A DNA stretch of 64,000 nucleotides from CAVSKL01 sp963728475 [NCBI: Candidatus Eiseniibacteriota bacterium] (lineage in GTDB: Bacteria; Eisenbacteria; RBG-16-71-46; JABDJR01): positions 1,364,001 through 1,428,000 of the forward strand of contig CAVSKL010000001.1 in assembly GCA_963728475.1 (NCBI GenBank). Direction: 5' to 3'. The translations under genes were made by a program, and so were the position numbers. Below, one piece after another: positions 8,582 through 17,132 of this stretch (positions are counted from its first letter, which is position 1; each line of letters begins with the position of its first letter). Below the pieces are notes generated by a model. That model made no database searches. It saw nothing but the letters and a program-made list of their open reading frames with translations, and was not told the DNA's origin.

Positions 8582-9247
8582 CTACATGAGCGCCCATACC
8601 TCCACCCGGCGGTCGGTCTCGAGCTGCGTGGGCTGGTACTGGTCGCCCTTGGCGTACGCGGAGCCCAGGCTCTGGAGGGTGATCCGGCTCTTCTCCACCC
8701 CCTGGGAGATCAGGAACTCCTGTGCCGCCTCGGCGCGGGCGCGGCCGAGCGCCAAGGACCGGCCCTGCTCGCCGTGCTGATCCGTGAAGCCGACCAGGAG
8801 CGCCTGCCAGCGGGGATTCAGCTTGAGCTGCCTGGACGCCTCGATGAGCGCTCCCTTGGCCTCCTGGTTCAACGCGCTGCCGCCGGCGGAGAACGTGAGC
8901 TGGTTGATCAGCTTGTAGGGGCGAACCCCTGCGGGCGTGGAGGCCGCCTCCTGGTACGGCCAGCTCCGATACTCGGCGGGAAGCTGGGTCTGGGGCTCGG
9001 AGGGAGGCGGTGGGACCACCCCGTGCACCATCGTGGGATTCTCGGCGGCGGACGCGGAGGAGGAGGTCATTCTCGAGCTGGCGCACCCGGCGGCGGCGAC
9101 CGCGAGGGCGAGCGCTCCCAGCCCCGCCAGGGCGAGGACGCCCCGACCACCTTGTTGCCGTCTCGTGTCCGGCCTAGAATCGGCACCCTTTGCGGCGCGG
9201 CGGGAGTGTCGGGAGCGTGACGTCTTGGTCGTTGATTCCAAGTGCAT
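8582..9247 (-). CDS. OmpA-domain peptidoglycan-associated lipoprotein (Pal-like)
   Basis: A 221-residue outer-membrane lipoprotein. A long basic n-region (residues 1-35) leads into the hydrophobic core LALAGLGALALAVAAAGC; the cysteine is the expected lipidation site. After a linker, residues about 105-220 form an OmpA-like domain (ALLVGFTDQHGEQGRSLALGRA, then GVEKSRITLQSLG and DRRVEVW), which binds the diaminopimelate of peptidoglycan in relatives. The GHTDxxG histidine is replaced by phenylalanine here. The ATG at 9247 follows GGAG at good distance; the n-region is longer than usual for a type II signal. Monocistronic, reading away from mscS. Confidence 0.88.
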   Translation of the reverse strand: MHLESTTKTSRSRHSRRAAKGADSRPDTRRQQGGRGVLALAGLGALALAVAAAGCASSRMTSSSASAAENPTMVHGVVPPPPSEPQTQLPAEYRSWPYQEAASTPAGVRPYKLINQLTFSAGGSALNQEAKGALIEASRQLKLNPRWQALLVGFTDQHGEQGRSLALGRARAEAAQEFLISQGVEKSRITLQSLGSAYAKGDQYQPTQLETDRRVEVWALM

Positions 9248-9698
9248 GGCGGTTCTCCATTCCAATGAGGACTCCCGAAAGGGAGGGTTCGTACTTTATT
9301 GGATGCAAATCACGAGACGCACGACTACCAATGATGCCTGGAATTTCGCGTCAGATCAAGCCGAAGCGGGGGATCCTCCGGGCTGGGTCCACGAAGGCGC
9401 CCCGCCCGGCCCCCCGAATGGGTCGGAATGCTTTCACGGCTTCCGGGTCGAAAATGCCGGCCGCATCCATAAGCGCTTTTCCGGCAAAGGAATACGGCAC
9501 GAGTTCAGCCGGGAGCAAAGCGCCTCGGCCCGACGGGAGCTGGGAAAGGCCCCGGCCCGCCCGGCGGCCCCGGTGCCGGCCGGCCGGCATCCCGCCTCCC
9601 CGTCCGGGGGCGGAACCGGCCCGGGACGGGCGGCTCCGTTGCTAGAATCCGGTCCCTGAAGCACGAAACCAACCCCGAATGACCTCCGGGAGCGACGC
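9248..9698. other. Divergent spacer between the OmpA-like gene and mscS
   Basis: 451 bases that must hold promoters for both flanking genes. The first 110 bases are the most AT-rich here (GTACTTTATTGGATGCAA at 9291-9308). A small stem CTCCC-GAAA-GGGAG (9272-9285) falls in the presumed 5' leader of the OmpA-like gene. The middle of the spacer carries a minus-strand protein remnant, listed separately. No convincing -35/-10 pair was found. Confidence 0.45.
9351..9520 (-). pseudogene. Possible protein-coding remnant
   Basis: In the spacer upstream of mscS the minus strand reads LLPAELVPYSFAGKALMDAA, then GIFDPEAVKAFRP and a short tail ending IPRFGLI before TGA at 9351. The phrase GIFDPEAVK is reminiscent of the last helices of class II asparagine synthetases, but no upstream domain exists and no start codon with a ribosome site is seen. 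Codons here use A/T at third positions (AAA, GGA, GCA, ATT) far more than neighbouring genes. It may be a decayed foreign gene end or simply a non-coding stretch of different composition; low confidence. Confidence 0.22.
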
Positions 9699-10682
9699 AT
9701 GAAGACCCTGGCCCTCGACTGGAACACCGTCCGCGGACTTCTCCTCACCCACGGCATCCGGATCGTCGTCATCCTGATCGCCGCGTTCGTGGCGTACCGG
9801 GTGGTGCAGTTCGTCGTGCGACGGGTGGAGCAATCGGTGGAGGACGACGACCCCAACACCAAGAACGAGGTGGAGAAGCGCGCCGAGACCTTGAGCCGCA
9901 TCGTGAACCAGGTCTCGCTGGTGCTGATCGTGCTGGTGGTGGGTATGCTGATCATGAAGGAGCTGGGCTTCGACATCGCCCCTATCGTGGCCGGAGCGGG
10001 GATCGCGGGTCTGGCGGTGGGCTTTGGAGCCCAGAACCTGGTCAAGGACGTGATCACCGGATTCTTCATCCTCCTCGAGAACCAGTTCCGGGTCGGCGAC
10101 GTGGTCTCGATCGCCGGCAAGAACGGGCTGGTGGAGGCGATCAACCTCCGCACCACCGTGCTCCGGGACCTCGAGGGAAACGTGCACGTGGTCCCCAACG
10201 GAGCGATCGAGACCGTCACCAACATGACCCGGGAGTGGTCGCGCATCGTGCTCAACGTGGGGGTGGCCTACAAGGAGAGCGTGGACCGGGTGATGGAGGT
10301 CCTGGCCGAGCTGGGCAAGACCATGGAGGCGGACCCCGAGTTCGGGCCCAAGATCCTGGAGCCCCTCACCATCCTCGGCCTGGACTCCTTCGGCGATTCG
10401 GCGATCGTGATCAAGGTCATGTTCAAGACCCGGCCGCTCACGCAGTGGGCGGTGGGGCGGGAGTTCCGCCGCCGGATCAAGAACCGGTTCGACGAGGAGG
10501 GCATCGAGATTCCGTTCCCCCACCTCACCCTTTACGTGGGCGAGGGCCCGCAGGGGGTGCTGCCGCACCGTCACATGGCCGGATCCCCGGGGCCGGAGGG
10601 CGGGAACGGCGGGAGCGATCTGACCGACCCCGGACCCCAACTGCCCGAGGCCGAGGCCTCGGGGGAGGCGGAAAGCCGTTGA
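9699..10682 (+). CDS. mscS: Small-conductance mechanosensitive channel, MscS family
   Basis: A 327-residue inner-membrane channel that opens under membrane tension to release solutes during hypo-osmotic shock. Three transmembrane helices are visible: about 17-38, 66-88 and the pore-lining TM3 beginning IVAGAGIAGLAVGFGAQNLV (about 92-120), whose Gly/Ala packing pattern is diagnostic. The beta domain follows (GLVEAINLRTTVLRD, then VPNGAIETVTN) and then the alpha/beta C-terminal domain to about 285; the last 40 residues are a Gly/Pro/Glu tail without counterpart in E. coli MscS. The ATG at 9699 is 8-10 bases behind GGGAGCG. Its stop overlaps the TTG start of the ammonia-lyase gene, so the two are co-translated. 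Confidence 0.95.
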   Translation: MKTLALDWNTVRGLLLTHGIRIVVILIAAFVAYRVVQFVVRRVEQSVEDDDPNTKNEVEKRAETLSRIVNQVSLVLIVLVVGMLIMKELGFDIAPIVAGAGIAGLAVGFGAQNLVKDVITGFFILLENQFRVGDVVSIAGKNGLVEAINLRTTVLRDLEGNVHVVPNGAIETVTNMTREWSRIVLNVGVAYKESVDRVMEVLAELGKTMEADPEFGPKILEPLTILGLDSFGDSAIVIKVMFKTRPLTQWAVGREFRRRIKNRFDEEGIEIPFPHLTLYVGEGPQGVLPHRHMAGSPGPEGGNGGSDLTDPGPQLPEAEASGEAESR

Positions 10683-12748
10683 GACTCTGCGAGTTGCCCG
10701 ATCGCATCCGAGAAGTGACCCTGGACGGCCGGAACCTCACCCTGGAGGAGATCGTGGCGGTGGCCCGCTACCGGGCGCGGGTCCGGCTGCACCCCGAAGC
10801 CCGCCGCCGGGTGGGGTTCGCGCGCGCGGTGGTGGAGCGGCTGGTGGAGGACCGGGCCAAGGTCTACGGGCTCACCACCGGCTTCGGCTCCAAGCGCGAC
10901 ATCCTGATCGCCCCGGAGGAGCTGGGGGAGCTTCAGGTGAACCTGATCCGGAGCCACGCCTGCGGGACCGGCGATCCCCTCCGCGAGGATGAGGTGCGGG
11001 CGGCGATGCTCCTCCGCGCCAACACCCTGGCCCGCGGGAACTCCGGGGTGCGGCCGGCGGTGATCGACGCGGTGCTGCGGTTCCTGAACGAGGACGTGTA
11101 TCCCTGGATCCCGTCCAAGGGATCGCTGGGCGCGAGCGGGGATCTGGCGCCCTTGAGCCACCTGGCGCTCTCCCTCTGCGGCGACCCCGAGGCGCGGTTC
11201 TACGCGCCCGGGGCGGACGAGCCCGCCCCCGACGGGCCCTCGAGCGAGGGGGGCCGGGCCCCGGACTACGTGGCCCGGCCGGTGCCGTGGCGCTTCACCG
11301 CCGCCCCCGCCGGGCTCTTCGACGACGAGCGCCCCCCTCTCACCCTGGCGGCCAAGGAAGGGCTGGCGCTCAACAACGGCACCCAGGTGAGCGTGGCCAT
11401 CGGGGTGCTCACGCTCTTCGACGCCATCGTGCTCCTGGAGAGCGCGGAGCTGGCCTGCGCCCTCAGCCTGGAGGCGGCCAAGGGCGTGCGCGACGCCTTC
11501 GACCCCCGCCTCCACGACGCCCGCCCCCTGGAGGGACAGCGCGAGACCGCGGCCAACGTGCTCGCCTTCACCGCGGAGAGCCAGATCCTCACTCTCCCCT
11601 TGAACACCGCCCGGCTCCATCGCGCGCGCTGGGCGCTGTCGGCGGCGGCGGAGATCCTGGACGGCGGGGAGGGGAACAAGGCGCTGTCGGAACGGGTCCG
11701 GGGGGCGGCGCCGCTCCTGGACGAGCTGGAGGCGAACGCGGGCGTTCCCGGTTCCGGCGCTCCGGGGTCCCCGCCCGAGGCCACCGAGCGGCTCACCGCG
11801 CGGGCGCGCCTCCACCGCTCCTACCGGGAGGCGCTGGCCCCGGTCCGGGGCCAGGTGCTGGCCCTCTACGCCTCGGTGCTGGAGACCCCGCTCCCCGGGG
11901 AGGCGGTCAAGGGGCGCGACTTCCTGGCCGACGCGGTGCTCCAGCTCCAGCTCGCGCTGCCCGAGATGCCCTCGGTCCAGGACGATTATTCCTTCCGGTG
12001 CACGCCGCAGGTGCTGGGCACCGTCCGCAAGACGGTCGAGGATGTCCGCCGCACCCTGGTCATCGAGGCCAACAGCGCCACGGACAACCCGCTCCTCTTC
12101 CCTCCGCGGCCCGAGTTCGCGGGAACGGTGGAGGCGTACGCGGCCTCGCTCTCGGTCACGGAGTGCCTGGAGGCGGTGGTGAGCGGCGGGAACTTCCACG
12201 GGGAACCGATCGCGGTGGCCCTGGACTACCTGGGGATCGCGCTGGCCGAGCTGGGAAGCATCTCCGAGCGGCGCACCGCCCACCTGGTGGACGGGAACCT
12301 CTCCAACGGGTTGCCGTCGCTGCTGGTGGAGCGGAGCGGGCTCAACAACGGGCTCATGATCCCGCAGTACGTGGCCGCGGCCCTGGTGAGCGAGAACAAG
12401 GTGCTGGCGCACCCGGCCTCGGTGGACTCCATCCCCACCTGCGAGAACACCGAGGACCACGTCAGCATGAGTCCCCTGGCCGCGCTCAAGTGCCGGCAGA
12501 TCCTGGAGAACGTGGAAACGGTGACCGCGATCGAGCTCCTGACCGCGTGGCAGGGAGTCTATTTCCGGCGCCCGTTCACCTGCGGGAGGGCGACCGAGCG
12601 CCTGTGGCGGGCCATGGAGGAGGCGGGGATGACCCCGGTCCGGACCGACCGGGTGCTGTACCGGGACATCGACTGGGCGAGGAGCTTTCTCAAGCAGGGC
12701 CGGGCCTGGCACGTGGCCCGCGAAGCCGGTTCCAGCGTGGTAGACTGA
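10679..12748 (+). CDS. hutH: Histidine ammonia-lyase-family enzyme (MIO-dependent), enlarged
   Basis: A 689-residue member of the HAL/PAL/TAL family, which eliminates ammonia from an aromatic amino acid using the self-made MIO group. The MIO triad A152-S153-G154 lies in GSLGASGDLAPLSHLAL. The selectivity region reads NLIRSHACG; the Ser-His pair is the histidine-type signature, so urocanate is the likely product. Other core blocks (YGLTTGFGS, SVQDDYSFRCTPQVLG, NSATDNPL) are intact. The family norm is about 510 residues; extra length comes from insertions near residues 180-215 and 335-385. A TTG at 10679 is taken as the start: it overlaps the mscS stop and has GGGGGAGG about ten bases before it; a GTG at 10715 is the alternative. 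No hutU, hutI or hutG lies nearby. Confidence 0.88.
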   Translation: MRLCELPDRIREVTLDGRNLTLEEIVAVARYRARVRLHPEARRRVGFARAVVERLVEDRAKVYGLTTGFGSKRDILIAPEELGELQVNLIRSHACGTGDPLREDEVRAAMLLRANTLARGNSGVRPAVIDAVLRFLNEDVYPWIPSKGSLGASGDLAPLSHLALSLCGDPEARFYAPGADEPAPDGPSSEGGRAPDYVARPVPWRFTAAPAGLFDDERPPLTLAAKEGLALNNGTQVSVAIGVLTLFDAIVLLESAELACALSLEAAKGVRDAFDPRLHDARPLEGQRETAANVLAFTAESQILTLPLNTARLHRARWALSAAAEILDGGEGNKALSERVRGAAPLLDELEANAGVPGSGAPGSPPEATERLTARARLHRSYREALAPVRGQVLALYASVLETPLPGEAVKGRDFLADAVLQLQLALPEMPSVQDDYSFRCTPQVLGTVRKTVEDVRRTLVIEANSATDNPLLFPPRPEFAGTVEAYAASLSVTECLEAVVSGGNFHGEPIAVALDYLGIALAELGSISERRTAHLVDGNLSNGLPSLLVERSGLNNGLMIPQYVAAALVSENKVLAHPASVDSIPTCENTEDHVSMSPLAALKCRQILENVETVTAIELLTAWQGVYFRRPFTCGRATERLWRAMEEAGMTPVRTDRVLYRDIDWARSFLKQGRAWHVAREAGSSVVD

Positions 12749-12810
12749 CGGGCCGGCGGCCCCCACGCCGCGACCGGCCGACCTTCGACCGCATTCAGCG
12801 AGGAGATGTC

Positions 12811-14136
12811 ATGTTCGCCGAGCGCCGCACGCGATTGATGGAACGCATGGGCGGGGGAGTGGCGGTGTTCTTCGCCGCTCCCGAGCGCACCCGCTCCAAC
12901 GACACCGAATACAAGTTTCGCCAGGACTCCTACTTCCACTACCTGACCGGGTTCGGCGAGCCGGAAGCGGCCGCGCTCCTCCTGCCCGACCACCCCGAGC
13001 ACAAGTTCGTGCTCTTCGTGCGGCCCCGGGACAAGGAGAAGGAGACGTGGACCGGCCGCCGGGCGGGCCCGGAGGGAGCGAAGGAGCGCTACGGCGCCGA
13101 CGCCGCCTACACCATCGACCAGCTTCCGGAAATGCTGGCCAAGTACCTGGAGAACACCGACCGGCTCTACCACACCCTGAACCGGTATCCCGACCGGGAC
13201 CGCCAGGTCCTGGCCGCCCTGGACGCGGTGCGGGCCCAGGTGCGGCAGGGGGTGAGGGCGCCCTCGGCGATCCTGGACCCCGCCTTCATCCTGAACGAGA
13301 TGCGCCTGGTCAAGACCTCCGCCGAGCTGGAACGCATGCGCCGGGCGGCGGCGATCTCCTCCGAGGCCCACCGCGAGGCGATGCGGATGACCGGGCCCGG
13401 GGTGAAGGAGTTCGAGATCGAGGCGGCCATCGAGTACGTCTTCCGCCGGAACGGCGCCGCCGCTCCCGGCTACAGCTCCATCGTGGGGAGCGGGATGAAC
13501 GCCACCATCCTCCACTACACCGAAAACGACGCGGAATGCCGGGACGGCGACCTGGTGCTGATCGACGCGGGAGCCGAATACGAGGGTTACAGCGCCGACA
13601 TCACCCGCACCTTCCCGGTGAACGGCAGGTTCAACGGCCCCCAGCGCGAAATCTACGAGATCGTGCTCGACGCCCAGCTCAAGGCCATCGCCGAGGCGCG
13701 CCCCGGGAAGCTGTTCAGCGACGTCCATGACATCGCCCTCCGGACCCTGGTGGAGGGGCTGGTGGCGGTGGGGATCCTCTCCGGTTCCGCCGACGAGGCG
13801 ATCGAGAAGGAAACCTACAAGCCCTACTACATGCACCGGACCAGCCACTGGCTGGGCCTGGACGTGCACGACGTGGGCGACTACCGGAGCGGCGGGGCCT
13901 GGCGTACGCTCGAGCCCGGAATGGTGCTCACGGTGGAGCCCGGCCTCTACTTCGGGGAGTTCATCGAGAACCTGCCCGCCGCCTACAAGGGGATCGGGGT
14001 GCGGATCGAGGACGACGTCCTGGTCACCGACGGCGATCCCGAGGTGCTGACCGCCGCCGCTCCCAAGACGGTGGCCGAGGTGGAGAGGACCATGACCGAG
14101 AGCCCGACCACCGCGCCGGTGCCGGTGCGGGCCTGA
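12811..14136 (+). CDS. pepP: Xaa-Pro aminopeptidase (aminopeptidase P)
   Basis: A 441-residue M24B metallopeptidase that removes N-terminal residues preceding proline. The N-terminal creatinase-like domain (1-170) contains DTEYKFRQDSYFHYLTG, characteristic of the PepP branch. The pita-bread catalytic domain shows the five dimetal ligands in order: D252 (LVLIDAGAEY), D263 (YSADITRTFP), H346 (SHWLGLDVHD), and the glutamates in TVEPGLYF and GVRIEDDVLV. The ATG at 12811 has GAGGAGA just upstream; an open frame continues far upstream inside hutH in another phase and is not used. Spacing to hutH is 62 bases, so the mscS-hutH-pepP group could be one transcript. Length and motifs are complete. Confidence 0.95.
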   Translation: MFAERRTRLMERMGGGVAVFFAAPERTRSNDTEYKFRQDSYFHYLTGFGEPEAAALLLPDHPEHKFVLFVRPRDKEKETWTGRRAGPEGAKERYGADAAYTIDQLPEMLAKYLENTDRLYHTLNRYPDRDRQVLAALDAVRAQVRQGVRAPSAILDPAFILNEMRLVKTSAELERMRRAAAISSEAHREAMRMTGPGVKEFEIEAAIEYVFRRNGAAAPGYSSIVGSGMNATILHYTENDAECRDGDLVLIDAGAEYEGYSADITRTFPVNGRFNGPQREIYEIVLDAQLKAIAEARPGKLFSDVHDIALRTLVEGLVAVGILSGSADEAIEKETYKPYYMHRTSHWLGLDVHDVGDYRSGGAWRTLEPGMVLTVEPGLYFGEFIENLPAAYKGIGVRIEDDVLVTDGDPEVLTAAAPKTVAEVERTMTESPTTAPVPVRA

Positions 14137-14162
14137 ACGGGCAAGCACGGAGGAGTACGATC

Positions 14163-14591
14163 ATGCGCAGAATGTGGATGACGGCGGCCGCCCTGGCGAT
14201 CGCGCTCGCGGCCGCCGGGTGCGGGCACGGAAACCGGGCCGGGAGCGCCGACCGGGCCGCGGTGAGCCGGGAAACCCCCGCTCCGGAGCCCGCCGCGCCG
14301 GCCTCCGGGCAGAGCGGGCGGATGCTGAAGGCGCCGGACGAGGTCCCGGCCGCCTCGGTCACCCTCAGCGGGACAGTGGGATGCGGGCACTGCACGTTCG
14401 GCGTGACCGACGACTGCGCCCTGGCCATGAAGACCGGCGACGGCAAGATCTACGTGGTCGCCAACGATCCCGAGAACGACGCGCACATGGGTGAGCGGTT
14501 CTCCGGAAAGGCGATCACGGTCACCGGGCGGGTCGAGAGATCCGCGGACGGCGGGAACGTGATCCACGCGGAGAAGGTGGACCTCCGCTGA
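14163..14591 (+). CDS. Small lipoprotein with OB-like domain, DUF6370-like
   Basis: A 142-residue lipoprotein: signal sequence MRRMWMTAAALAIALAAAGC with lipidation at C20, an Ala/Pro-rich linker to about residue 60, then a compact beta domain (about 65-142) that looks like an OB fold (SVTLSGTVGCGHC ... ITVTGRVERSADGGNVIHAEKVDL). The domain carries C-G-H-C plus a third cysteine eight residues on, a pattern resembling DUF6370-type periplasmic proteins, where it may bind metal or form a disulfide. Start ATG 14163 follows GGAGGAG. It sits 26 bases behind pepP and is followed by a hairpin, so it probably ends that transcript. Function unknown; periplasmic side of a membrane expected. Confidence 0.8.
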   Translation: MRRMWMTAAALAIALAAAGCGHGNRAGSADRAAVSRETPAPEPAAPASGQSGRMLKAPDEVPAASVTLSGTVGCGHCTFGVTDDCALAMKTGDGKIYVVANDPENDAHMGERFSGKAITVTGRVERSADGGNVIHAEKVDLR

Positions 14592-14612
14592 TCCCGCGGT
14601 CGTGAAGCAGCC

Positions 14613-14646
14613 GACGCCCCCGACCGGATCCGTCCGCGGGGGCGTC
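14613..14646 (+). terminator. Hairpin behind the small lipoprotein gene
   Basis: GACGCCCCCG (14613-14622) and CGGGGGCGTC (14637-14646) form a perfect ten-base stem with a 14-base loop, 22 bases after the stop. No T-run follows, so it is a stem-only or Rho-assisted candidate. Confidence 0.55.
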
Positions 14647-14666
14647 GTCGTGGAGGGGAGAGCCTG

Positions 14667-15716
14667 GTGAGTCGCCGCACCGACATCTATCGCGTGCTTC
14701 AGATCGGCGCGGGATTCGGGCGCCGGGTCCAACTCCCGGTGTTCGCCGCCCATCCCCGGTTCACGGTGACCGCGGTGGCGAGCGGGCGGGCGGGGACCGC
14801 GGCCGCCGCCGCCTCCGAGTTCGGGATCCCGCACCACGGCGGCGACTGGCGGGAACTCCTCTCGAGAACGCGGGACCAGGTGGACGTGGTCTGCGTCTCC
14901 ACCCCGGTGGCCCTCCATCGCGACCCGGCCCTGGCCGCGTTCGCGGCGCAAAAGCACCTGCTCCTGGAAAAACCCGCGGCGATGAACGCGGAGGAGGCCG
15001 CCGAGATCGCCCGCGCCGGGGCCTCGGCGGGATGCGCGGCGGCGGTGGATCACGAATTCCGCTACCGGCCCGAAATCCTCACCCTCCGGCGCCTGATCGC
15101 CGACGGCCGGCTGGGGGCGCTTCGGGGGCTGGAGATCCGCGACTTCGCCTCGTTTTGGGCCGACCCCGCCGCTCCCACCTTCGGCTGGCTCTCCCGCTCC
15201 GAGGACGGCGGGGGCCTCCTCGGCGCGCTCGGCTCCCACAACGTGGACTCCCTCTGGTTCCTGAGCGGGCGGGCGCCCATCCTCGCGCGCGGGCGCATCT
15301 GGACCGAGGTCCCGGCCCGCGCCGACCGCGAGGGGAACCTGCGCCCGGTCACCGCCGACGACAACGCCGCCTTCACCGTGGAGCTCGAGGGAGGGGTGGT
15401 GGGCCGGATCGACATCTCCGGGACCTCGGGCCGGAACGAGCACTGGGTGCGGGCGCACGGCTCCCGGGGGGCGGCCCACGTGGAGGGGGGGAGGATCCGG
15501 ATCGCTTCGGCGGACGGAGCCGAGGAAACGGTGGGTCCCGACCCCGATCTGGACTGGACCTCGCCCGAAACCGACATCCGGCGGCCGCTCTTCTCCCGGC
15601 TCCTGGACCGGTTCGCCCTCCGGCTGGACGGCGAGGAGGTGGCCGACCTGGCCACCCTCGACCAGGCGATCCGGGTCATGGAAGTGCTGGACGCGGTGCG
15701 GAAGGGCGCGGCATGA
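14667..15716 (+). CDS. Gfo/Idh/MocA-family NAD(P)-dependent oxidoreductase
   Basis: A 349-residue sugar/cyclitol dehydrogenase-type protein. The N-terminal Rossmann domain (about 8-125) starts VLQIGAGFGRRVQLP and includes VCVSTPVALH and the EKP motif (LLLEKPAAM), whose lysine is usually catalytic. The C-terminal alpha/beta domain (about 130-345) shows GGGLLGALGSHNVD, with the histidine in the usual GxHxxD position. Substrate cannot be inferred. The start is a GTG at 14667 with GGAGGGGAG upstream. Its stop overlaps by four bases (ATGA) the start of a membrane-associated protein, so they form an operon, isolated from the upstream gene by a hairpin. Confidence 0.9.
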   Translation: MSRRTDIYRVLQIGAGFGRRVQLPVFAAHPRFTVTAVASGRAGTAAAAASEFGIPHHGGDWRELLSRTRDQVDVVCVSTPVALHRDPALAAFAAQKHLLLEKPAAMNAEEAAEIARAGASAGCAAAVDHEFRYRPEILTLRRLIADGRLGALRGLEIRDFASFWADPAAPTFGWLSRSEDGGGLLGALGSHNVDSLWFLSGRAPILARGRIWTEVPARADREGNLRPVTADDNAAFTVELEGGVVGRIDISGTSGRNEHWVRAHGSRGAAHVEGGRIRIASADGAEETVGPDPDLDWTSPETDIRRPLFSRLLDRFALRLDGEEVADLATLDQAIRVMEVLDAVRKGAA

Positions 15717-16342
15717 GACGCGCCGGCTGGATGCGGGGCCTGGTCCTGGCGGTGGCGGCGGCGGCGGCGTATACGGCCCTGCCCGCGGCGCCGGCCGGTG
15801 CCCAGAGCCTGGGGTCGATGGTGGGGGGCCGGGGGAAGAAAACCGAGGCCGACAGCACCGCGCTCCGCCCCCGTCCTCCCGTTCCGTGGCAGGCGGCGGT
15901 GGGGGAGGTGGCGCTCGGCACGGTCCTCGCCGCGGCGGGAGGCTACGGGATCGGGCTCCTGGCCCAGAGCTTCTGCTCGAACTGCAGCGCGTCCAAGCCC
16001 GGCGGGGACACCCCCGGCATCCTGGTCGGCCTCCCGGTGGGGGCGTTCATCGGGGTCACCATGGTGGGCCGGACCGCGCCCCCCCCGGGCCGGCTCTCGG
16101 ATACCGCGATCGGGGTCCTCTCGGGGACCGCGGTGTTCGCCGGCTTCAGCCGCGTCCTGGAGGGGCAGAGCGATCTCATCCGGTGGTCGGGGGTGATCCT
16201 CCCGGCCGCGGTGGGGGCGATGAGCTGGAACCGGAGCCGGCCGCCGCTGCCGCCGGCGGTGTCGTTCAACGTGCCGGCACCGTCGCGGTGGGGGCGGGCG
16301 GCGCCCTCGGCCGAGCTGGCCCTGGTGAGCTTCGGGTTCTAA
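15713..16342 (+). CDS. Exported/membrane protein of unknown function
   Basis: A 209-residue protein not recognised. A signal peptide or first membrane segment (about 8-30, ending PAGAQS) is followed by at least two glycine-rich hydrophobic segments (about 62-85, and 100-165 in several blocks), with a CSNC pair near residue 85-88. The pattern of short Gly/Ala-rich hydrophobic stretches is typical of small inner-membrane or lipid-associated proteins in this lineage. It overlaps the oxidoreductase stop by four bases and is therefore translated with it. Convergent with the next gene, only 19 bases away. Confidence 0.75.
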   Translation: MRRAGWMRGLVLAVAAAAAYTALPAAPAGAQSLGSMVGGRGKKTEADSTALRPRPPVPWQAAVGEVALGTVLAAAGGYGIGLLAQSFCSNCSASKPGGDTPGILVGLPVGAFIGVTMVGRTAPPPGRLSDTAIGVLSGTAVFAGFSRVLEGQSDLIRWSGVILPAAVGAMSWNRSRPPLPPAVSFNVPAPSRWGRAAPSAELALVSFGF

Positions 16343-16361
16343 CCGGGCGGGCGGAACCCGG

Positions 16362-17048
16362 TCACCGGCCGCCCATGGGCTTGAACCGGGACTTCAGCTC
16401 CAGGAGGTTCTGTTGGGGATCCCAGGGGTCGTAACCCTGTCCCTCGCCGAAATCGAGCCAGCCGAGGTTCTCCGGCTTGACGTTGTCCAGGCGGCTGGCG
16501 GCGTTGATCTGCTTGATCCCGCACGCGGCCACCCGGGCGAGCCCGTCCACCGGCCGGGGGATGAGCTTCAGCCGGTCGGGGGAATAGGCGGTGAGGTAGA
16601 AGAAACCCACCACCACCGGGTCGTCCTGCTGGCAGCCTTCGTTCTGGTCCCAGGTGAGGAGGTTCCCGCTGTTGGCGCCGGGCCAGGCGTCCATGGGCCA
16701 CTGATAGAGCGCGCAGTCCTGCCACGAGAGCACGTCCACCCCGCGGCCGACGCTGTCGTCGTAGGAGACGCCGAACTGGACCCCGGCGATCCCCTCCTTG
16801 GTGTCGAAGTCGGTGATCAGCACGTAGGCCAGGTAGTGCTGGGGGTAGAGATCGCCGTGGGTGAGCACGTCGGAAAAGGCCTTCACCCCGTGCTCCGTGC
16901 AGACCCGCTTCTTGCCCGGTTTGGTGGGCACGAGATGGAGAACCAGCTTGGCGTCCGGACTCACCACCGCGCGGGCGGGACCGGCATGGAGGAACGCGCC
17001 GACCACCAGGCCGAAGACGCACAGGAGCGACGCACGGCGCTGCAGCAT
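16362..17048 (-). CDS. Secreted protein of unknown function
   Basis: A 228-residue exported protein. The signal peptide MLQRRASLLCVFGLVVGAFLH continues to a PARA-type cleavage site near residue 27. The mature part has five cysteines and tryptophan/tyrosine-rich beta segments (YLAYVLITDFDTKEGIAGVQFG, then VVVGFFYLTAYSPDRLKLIP), a look shared with the small secreted beta-sandwich proteins common in this kind of genome, but I cannot name a family. The start ATG 17048 was chosen because the signal peptide begins there; an ATG at 17072 in frame adds eight charged residues. Divergent from the NhaC gene, convergent with the gene before it. Confidence 0.78.
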   Translation of the reverse strand: MLQRRASLLCVFGLVVGAFLHAGPARAVVSPDAKLVLHLVPTKPGKKRVCTEHGVKAFSDVLTHGDLYPQHYLAYVLITDFDTKEGIAGVQFGVSYDDSVGRGVDVLSWQDCALYQWPMDAWPGANSGNLLTWDQNEGCQQDDPVVVGFFYLTAYSPDRLKLIPRPVDGLARVAACGIKQINAASRLDNVKPENLGWLDFGEGQGYDPWDPQQNLLELKSRFKPMGGR

Positions 17049-17097
17049 GGAAAGGATCCTTTCCGGGGGCATCGGCCATGACCCCGAACATTTCCCT

Positions 17098-17125
17098 TTG
17101 AGAGAACAAGGCAGAACAGTATAGG
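17098..17125 (+). promoter_or_regulatory. Sigma-70-like promoter for the NhaC gene
   Basis: TTGAGA (17098-17103, five of six consensus bases) and TATAGG (17120-17125, four of six) are separated by 16 bases in the divergent spacer. Transcription would start near 17132, about 58 bases before the ATG at 17190. Confidence 0.5.
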
Positions 17126-17132
17126 GTTCCGT

